Source: Delftia tsuruhatensis NBRC 16741
Lineage (GTDB): Bacteria; Pseudomonadota; Gammaproteobacteria; Burkholderiales; Burkholderiaceae_C
NCBI RefSeq assembly: GCF_001571325.1
Contig: NZ_BCTO01000038.1
Location: 1-64,000, forward strand
Length of the DNA: 64,000 nt
Direction: 5' to 3'
Shown here: piece after piece, positions 59,843-64,000 of the stretch
How the letters are laid out: each line of letters opens with the position of its first letter
Numbering within the stretch: the first letter of the stretch is position 1
The notes under the pieces: generated by a model
What the model saw: the letters and a program-made list of their open reading frames with translations, nothing else
What the model was told of the DNA's origin: nothing
Database searches by the model: none
Program-made: the position numbers and the translations under genes

Positions 59843-61180
59843 CTAATCATTACTACGACAAAGAAAAGCAGACAGCGTTCTTGAAAATTTTTGCATTATT
59901 TCCTCATGGTGATCACAAAGTAGTTTACAGACCTCCTCCGAGGATAGAATTTTCCTTATCCTTGTAAGCTGACCATACAGGGGCTTAGGAAGAAGGGTAT
60001 CACCACCTTCAAATTTATAAGGGAAATCTTCCCGTTTATAAAGAGACCATAGAGCATTCTCAACGTTTTCAATAGGAAGACAGTGCACGTGCTCCCGATT
60101 CGGGCGCCCTGCCTGATCTCCATCTAGAATGCAGATGACATTTTCTTTGGCCCCATAGAATTTGTACTGATGATTGAGTTTCATAAGTGATGTCACGTAA
60201 CCATGGCCACCCGCACAAATAACTTGGTAAGAGTAAAAAGTGGGTGTGCAGTAGCGATTTACAACATACTTAACGAATTGCTCCAACCTCTCGTCTTCAG
60301 TCAGAATATAACGGTCATAACCTTCAAAACCAAACATCAGGCTCTTCACACCGTTAAACGACATATCTGACAGAGTCGTATTTCCTGCTATTCTATCGCG
60401 CTCAAAGTACCGGATTTCCCCGGGCATAAGAGTTTGCATAAGCGCCAGTGAATGACTGCTAAAAACCACTGATGACTTATATCGATCGCAGATTTTTCGC
60501 AACTCCTCAGCGAGCCTTGCCTGCGTACTTGAATCTAATGAGATATCAATTTCATCAATAACAACAAGCTGCTTTCTTTGCGCAATTTTCCGATAAAGAC
60601 TTATTAGAAAATACTCTCCAGAACTGAAATAATCTTCACGAAGATAGCGCTTATCCTCATAAACTATACAACAGCACACCCCTCTACGAAATTCGACTTC
60701 AACGAGATCCTCGAACCTCTGATCTTGGTAAATTGCAGTCAGAAAATCAATCAATTCCTTTGGCTTTTTATATCTACCAATTATGATAGATCGCCGGATC
60801 TCCCCATCTTGCTCCGCTAAGGTTCGAAAGAAAGTAAACCTTTGCCCATGGGGAGCAGGCATTTCAACGGTGGCGATTTTTTTATGATATTCCGGTATAG
60901 GCTTTTTTGTAGATATAGACCGAAGATCAGAGTCATACGCAAATACATGCACCTCCTCCCCAAGGGTATAACGAATAGTGCTTAAAGGATTGAAAACCCC
61001 GTTAGAAGAAGTCTTTACAAAGGTATCTGCCTGCGACAGATTCATAATAGCTTTGGCCAACGTTGTTTTGCCCGCTCCATTTCTCCCTACAAGACAATGA
61101 ATTTTATGTTGAGTGAGATCCAACTCAAATGTCAATTTTGAGATTGGATGAATATTTTCAATTTCAACGCGGAATATCAT
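59843..61180 (-). CDS. ABC/OLD-like ATPase with degenerate TOPRIM-like C-terminus (RT partner)
   Basis: 445 aa. Walker A is VGRNGAGKTT (32-40). The ABC signature is YFSSGEYF near 190, Walker B is LVVIDEIDI near 210, and the H-loop is FSSHS near 245. Residues 312-380 carry a TOPRIM-like stretch: VICAGGHGYVTS at the first strand (the usual Glu replaced), ILDGDQAG (DxD present) and LPIENVENAL as in OLD-type proteins. Nuclease activity is thus doubtful. It ends close to the recombinase and starts 3 bp after the RT stop, so the two are coupled. Likely effector of an RT-based defence unit; AT-rich, so probably acquired. Confidence 0.85.
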   Translation of the reverse strand: MIFRVEIENIHPISKLTFELDLTQHKIHCLVGRNGAGKTTLAKAIMNLSQADTFVKTSSNGVFNPLSTIRYTLGEEVHVFAYDSDLRSISTKKPIPEYHKKIATVEMPAPHGQRFTFFRTLAEQDGEIRRSIIIGRYKKPKELIDFLTAIYQDQRFEDLVEVEFRRGVCCCIVYEDKRYLREDYFSSGEYFLISLYRKIAQRKQLVVIDEIDISLDSSTQARLAEELRKICDRYKSSVVFSSHSLALMQTLMPGEIRYFERDRIAGNTTLSDMSFNGVKSLMFGFEGYDRYILTEDERLEQFVKYVVNRYCTPTFYSYQVICAGGHGYVTSLMKLNHQYKFYGAKENVICILDGDQAGRPNREHVHCLPIENVENALWSLYKREDFPYKFEGGDTLLPKPLYGQLTRIRKILSSEEVCKLLCDHHEEIMQKFSRTLSAFLCRSND

Positions 61181-61183
61181 GAC

Positions 61184-62176
61184 TTAAGAAAAAGAGCGAT
61201 GCAGAAAATAATCAACAACTGTCACGCCAAATTTTCTCCGAAGCTTATCAAGATATGATTGATCAATTGTATTCACGTAATTAATAAGACCAGAGAGTCG
61301 TGCCTCTGCTTTTCGCGTGTCACCATCAACCTTATCAGCGAACTTGCTTCTGTCATGCAAATAAAAATGAATCAATACTTCTATTTCATCTTTCACATTT
61401 GCATCCACCGACACTTTTCCATTCGGCAATAACACCATACCAAGCAGCTTGATCTTTACACCACTATGCAGAAGCCTAGATTTTCCATAATGCAAAGAAA
61501 AATCACCCCCCATAGTATCGTGAAGACAATGACTCACAATGGCTTCAATCCCCTGAATCGCTTCAGAATTTCTTGAAGAAATTATTATGTCATCCGAATA
61601 TCGCGTAAACTCCAAGCCCTCACCGAGAGCATACGCATGAAAGGCATTATCGAAATCCAATAGCACTGAATTACTAATTACCGGAGAAGTTGAAAATCCC
61701 TGCGGCAAACCGGAATCAGTGCAAACAAGATCTAAAATTCTTTCAATAACGGATTCCAGGTCCTCGATAGGACAACATTCCTTTGCTCTAAGCAGAGCAG
61801 TTCTTATACGGTCACGTTTAATACTCGGGAAAAAATTTGCAATGTCACAAACAAAGAAGGACTTGCTTGCCGCATGCTTTATAACTGCGTCGTAAGCACT
61901 CATGCCTTTTCGGTATGAAAAGACTACATCTTCATTGAACGGAAGAAAATCCAACAAAAACAATCTCAAAAACTCATGAAAGCTCTTAAGTTTTTCGCTA
62001 GGCACCAGTAGATTCCGAGTTCTTCCACCGTGAGTAAAAGACTTGGAAATAGTGTTTGTTTGTACCGACGCACTAACAAAATCCCCAAAGCTCCATTTCC
62101 CATGGAACATAGCTTCAAACAGGACATCGATGCGCTGCTTCTTGATCGAAAATTGAGGAGTAGGTTGGGTAGACAT
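61184..62176 (-). CDS. Retron-like reverse transcriptase (divergent)
   Basis: 330 aa from the ATG at 62176 (MSTQPTPQFSIKKQRI); a start at 62224 would add 16 hydrophobic residues and has its GGAG touching the ATG. RT motifs: SFFVCDIANFFPSI (motif A with Asp), GLPQGFSTSPVISN (motif B), RYSDDIIISS (YxDD, here YSDD) and KIKLLGMVL after it. Retron hallmarks are weakened: AVIKH in place of NAxxH and LLG in place of VTG. It is about the length of retron RTs. Coupled to an ATPase gene and preceded by a structured element (62265-62327), it most likely makes a multicopy single-stranded DNA. Confidence 0.88.
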   Translation of the reverse strand: MSTQPTPQFSIKKQRIDVLFEAMFHGKWSFGDFVSASVQTNTISKSFTHGGRTRNLLVPSEKLKSFHEFLRLFLLDFLPFNEDVVFSYRKGMSAYDAVIKHAASKSFFVCDIANFFPSIKRDRIRTALLRAKECCPIEDLESVIERILDLVCTDSGLPQGFSTSPVISNSVLLDFDNAFHAYALGEGLEFTRYSDDIIISSRNSEAIQGIEAIVSHCLHDTMGGDFSLHYGKSRLLHSGVKIKLLGMVLLPNGKVSVDANVKDEIEVLIHFYLHDRSKFADKVDGDTRKAEARLSGLINYVNTIDQSYLDKLRRKFGVTVVDYFLHRSFS

Positions 62177-62264
62177 AGCAAGAAATTTTTTGTACACTAT
62201 ACCCATGTCAACGACCAGGAGCATCTCCGGTCGCTAGTCACTGACTAAAGTTGACCTCTAGGCC

Positions 62265-62327
62265 GTCTGATCTACTTGTGTGGCGTACTGTTCAGTACGC
62301 CACACAAGCTGTAGAGTCCACTCAGAC
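62265..62327 (-). ncRNA. Structured element upstream of RT (candidate retron msr-msd part)
   Basis: A continuous strand 62265-62289 pairs with 62294-62327 in three helices: 15 bp (CTTGTGTGGCGTACT / AGTACGCCACACAAG), 4 bp and 6 bp (GTCTGA / TCAGAC), with 3-nt and 6-nt bulges on one side, loop GTTC. All 25 pairs are perfect. No U tract follows, so it is not a normal terminator. It lies 89 bp before the RT start, where retron ncRNAs are found. A second dyad TAGTCA-C-TGACTA (62235-62247) lies between. Confidence 0.6.
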
Positions 62328-62353
62328 CCGCGCCCCCCTTCTCCCGCCTTACA

Positions 62354-62746
62354 TCACCGCTGCGCTGAACGCGCTCGCTTACCGGAGCAGGCTCTGCTGC
62401 TTTTGATTGGTGACGCCTTGTGGTTAGGAAGATTGCATCCCGATGCCGGCATCAAAGGCACGCTCGCAGGCACCGCCCCGGGCACGGGCGTTGTCAGCAA
62501 TGCGCGCCAGCGCTCCCGCTCGCTCGTCAGCGCGGCGCTGCAGCTCGGCGAGCAGATCGAGGGCGCCGGTGTCTGGCGCGCACTGTCCGGCAGAGGCGCG
62601 AGCATTGGCGGCCGCACGATGGGCGGTGATGTAGTCGGCGAGGTCGCCGCGCAGCCGGCCAGCAGCAGCGCGGGCAGCGTCAGCATCGGCAGCAGCACGA
62701 GCTTGTGCCTGGCCCGCCTCGCGGGTGATGGCGTCGAGGTTTTCAC
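62354..62746 (-). CDS. Outer-membrane spanin lipoprotein (Rz1-like), prophage 2
   Basis: 130 aa from a GTG at 62746 with AAGGGA 6 bp upstream. A basic start (VKTSTPSPARRARHK) and hydrophobic core lead to the lipobox LLLAGC (Cys at residue 32), followed by Pro-rich AATSPTTSPPIVRPPM. It overlaps most of Rz in another frame and extends beyond its stop. It would be an outer-membrane lipoprotein partner of Rz. Confidence 0.75.
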   Translation of the reverse strand: MKTSTPSPARRARHKLVLLPMLTLPALLLAGCAATSPTTSPPIVRPPMLAPLPDSARQTPAPSICSPSCSAALTSERERWRALLTTPVPGAVPASVPLMPASGCNLPNHKASPIKSSRACSGKRARSAQR

Positions 62747-62948
62747 GGTAGGTCCCTTCCAGTTTTCGATATCGCTCGGAGGTTTCAGCGGCCGCTGCAG
62801 CTGCAGCCGCGCGCTCGGTCGCCAGGTCGGCGCGGGCCTTGTCGGCCGCACGCAGTGCAACTTGGTGCGCCAGGCCTTGCCACAGCAGCAGTGCGGCCAG
62901 CACCAGGACCAGGAGCTGCCAGGCGCGGGATTTAAGGAGGGTCAGCAT
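62424..62948 (-). CDS. Inner-membrane spanin (Rz-like), prophage 2
   Basis: 174 aa. One N-terminal membrane segment (QLLVLVLAALLLWQGLAHQVAL, about 11-32) and a long Ala-rich coiled coil (KARADLATERAAAAAAAAETSERY) fit the i-spanin/DUF2514 type. It follows the endolysin by 1 bp and holds Rz1 in another frame. It is distinct in sequence from the prophage 1 Rz. Confidence 0.85.
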   Translation of the reverse strand: MLTLLKSRAWQLLVLVLAALLLWQGLAHQVALRAADKARADLATERAAAAAAAAETSERYRKLEGTYRENLDAITREAGQAQARAAADADAARAAAGRLRGDLADYITAHRAAANARASAGQCAPDTGALDLLAELQRRADERAGALARIADNARARGGACERAFDAGIGMQSS

Positions 62949-63398
62949 CTAGACCTCCTGAATGCCCATTAGGGTGTTTTTTCCGCTGACGGTGATCACG
63001 CGGTTGACGGGCTTGTCCGGCGTGCGCGTGGACAAGTGCACCCAGCGCTTGCCCCCCACGGACTCATAGATGATTTGCCCGATGCCCAGCGCGTTGACAT
63101 GCGGGGCCAGGGCCTTGGCGACGGCATACGGCGCTCCGTAGCTGGGTGCCACGATGTCAGCGGCCGCGCCGATGGCGTGATCGCTGCTGGTGACACCGCC
63201 CACGGCCGCATTGACGGCGCGCGAGCGATAGCCGCTGGTCACGATGATGGGAACGCCCAGGTGCGCACGTACGCGCTCCAGCATCGCGGCCGTGAGTGCC
63301 AGGCGCTGCAGAGCCTCGGGCGTTGGCATGTTGTCCAGTCCCAGGCGCTGTGCCGTGGCGCTGGCAGTGAGTTCGGCCAAGCTGAAATGGGGAGTCAT
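62949..63398 (-). CDS. M15 family peptidase endolysin
   Basis: 149 aa. Zn ligands and active site of M15 D,D-peptidases: VTSGYRSRAVN with SDHAIGAAADIV (His/Asp) and KRWVHLST (His near the end). It cuts the peptide cross-bridge of peptidoglycan. No signal peptide, so release depends on the holin. It overlaps the holin stop by 4 bp. Confidence 0.92.
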   Translation of the reverse strand: MTPHFSLAELTASATAQRLGLDNMPTPEALQRLALTAAMLERVRAHLGVPIIVTSGYRSRAVNAAVGGVTSSDHAIGAAADIVAPSYGAPYAVAKALAPHVNALGIGQIIYESVGGKRWVHLSTRTPDKPVNRVITVSGKNTLMGIQEV

Positions 63399-63721
63399 AC
63401 AGCACCCCCATCCTTTGGCGGCAGACCCAGGCGCTTACGCACCCACTCATTGAGCAGCGGCCCGAGTGCGAACTGATCCCACGCCCGGAACACCCAGTCG
63501 GCCGCAGTCATCGAGAACATGCCGACGACGAAGCCGGCCAGCCCCTCGGAAAGGCCTGTCGCCACCACGAAGTCAGGCGTACCGTAGTTGCTCGCCGCTA
63601 TCCCGAGCACCAACATTGCACCCTTACGGGGCCATGTACCTTGCATCCACATAAGCGCTCCTGCACTGCCGAGAATCCCCGGCACTTTGGGTAGAAGTTG
63701 ATCGAACCAGTTGTTGTCCAT
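63395..63721 (-). CDS. Putative holin, prophage 2
   Basis: 108 aa from the ATG at 63721 (GGAGG site). Hydrophobic segments lie near residues 15-50 (VPGILGSAGALMWMQGTW, MLVLGIAAS) and 60-80 (GLAGFVVGMFSMTAADW), with a basic C-terminal tail (RKRLGLPPKD). Two to three TM segments and position before the endolysin support the holin call. Confidence 0.75.
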   Translation of the reverse strand: MDNNWFDQLLPKVPGILGSAGALMWMQGTWPRKGAMLVLGIAASNYGTPDFVVATGLSEGLAGFVVGMFSMTAADWVFRAWDQFALGPLLNEWVRKRLGLPPKDGGAV

Positions 63722-63740
63722 GTGCCCTCCTCCGGGCATG

Positions 63741-63762
63741 AAAAAACCCGCCGAGGCGGGTT
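63741..63762 (-). terminator. Terminator upstream of the prophage 2 holin gene
   Basis: On the minus strand AACCCGCC / GGCGGGTT with a two-base loop and a TTTTTT tail. It would end the tail-operon transcript before the lysis genes or act as an attenuator. Confidence 0.75.
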
Positions 63763-63786
63763 GTGATGGGATCGCGCTGCACACTG

Positions 63787-64000
63787 CTACTGGGCAGCCG
63801 CGTAGTCGAATAGCTCGCCGAGCCGTTGAGTGATATTGAGTGCCTGTGCGAGCATCAGCACCGTGGGACTGTCGTGCTCGATGTATGCGGCACCCTGCCA
63901 GTCGATTTGTGTCCTGTAGCGTGCGTTCTCGTCTTGCTCTGCATCAATGACGGCCAGCAGATCGGCCTCCTTGATTCCGCACAGGTCCCACAGCGCAAGC
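63787..64000 (-). CDS. Phage protein, C-terminal end only
   Basis: The last 70 codons are visible (from LALWDLCGIKEADLLAV to LFDYAAAQ at the stop). Soluble, helical and acidic. The remainder lies beyond the window. Probably a tail-region or host-range accessory protein of prophage 2; family not recognised. Confidence 0.6.
   Translation of the reverse strand, partial: LALWDLCGIKEADLLAVIDAEQDENARYRTQIDWQGAAYIEHDSPTVLMLAQALNITQRLGELFDYAAAQ

Larger units (their letters stand above)
58098..64000. mobile_element. Prophage 2, left part only (serine-integrase element at rimO)
   Basis: Starts at the rimO start codon with a large serine recombinase, then a reverse transcriptase/ATPase pair, a structured element, spanins, an M15 endolysin, a holin and the end of a tail-region gene. 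It continues beyond the window, so the right attachment site cannot be seen. The phage lysis genes differ in sequence from those of prophage 1. Confidence 0.85.

Noticed and set aside
62275-62308. Reading the hairpin upstream of the RT as a plain terminator
   Set aside because: There is no T tract on either strand after the stem and additional outer helices extend it.
1-64000. CRISPR arrays or insertion sequences
   Set aside because: No spaced repeat series and no transposase genes were seen in the window.

Overview
The window is chromosomal DNA from a high-GC betaproteobacterium, most likely family Comamonadaceae (Delftia, Comamonas or Acidovorax type). This is an inference from the PpiD, HU, UvrC, EarP/EF-P(Arg32) and Bug-type receptor genes; no database was searched. 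Host sequence is broken by two prophages. Prophage 1 (2011-43662, about 41.7 kb) appears complete and lies in the 3' half of a tRNA-Val(UAC) gene, bounded by a perfect 47-bp direct repeat. Prophage 2 starts at the rimO start codon (58098) and runs off the right edge.

Region by region. 58-2006: host ppiD and a terminator. 2011-4228: left end of prophage 1 with a LexA-box-controlled umuDC operon. 4396-5688: an AT-richer membrane/coiled-coil cargo gene. 5833-25554, all minus strand: lysis (holin, lysozyme, nested Rz/Rz1), tail fibre and glycine-rich adhesin, tape measure, a G/T chaperone pair with a -1 slippery site, major tail protein, head-tail joining, a fused protease-capsid, portal, gpW, a Mor-like activator, and the TerL and Nu1 terminase subunits. 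25551-28382: replication protein with an iteron-rich centre, a displaced gpZ-like protein and a CII-like regulator. 29294-30364: divergent cro/cI with 13-bp operators. 30454-42381, plus strand: an SOS-box small gene, a second operator pair with an untranslated hairpin-rich leader, many small accessory genes, an HNH nuclease, two DNA methyltransferases and an excisionase-like protein. 42328-43446: tyrosine integrase. 43616-43691: tRNA-Val.

Host DNA resumes at 43706: hupB, pgsA, uvrC, a tricarboxylate-type receptor / HMG-CoA-lyase-like / CoA-transferase cluster with a divergent LysR regulator, earP-efp, a DUF2239 gene with a near-leaderless promoter, a MATE exporter, an alcohol dehydrogenase and rimO.

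Prologue of prophage 2 (58098-64000): a large serine recombinase whose ATG overlaps the rimO ATG in a CATG; an AT-rich two-gene unit encoding a divergent retron-like reverse transcriptase and an ABC/OLD-like ATPase with a degenerate TOPRIM-like tail; a 25-base-pair structured element upstream of the RT; and then lysis genes (Rz/Rz1, M15 endolysin, holin) and the end of a tail-region gene. The RT-ATPase-RNA unit is the best candidate for an undescribed defence system here. Other notable signals are the paired GTCTCA-N13-TGAGAC sites in the structural operon, the iteron cluster inside the replication gene, and SOS boxes on two prophage 1 units.
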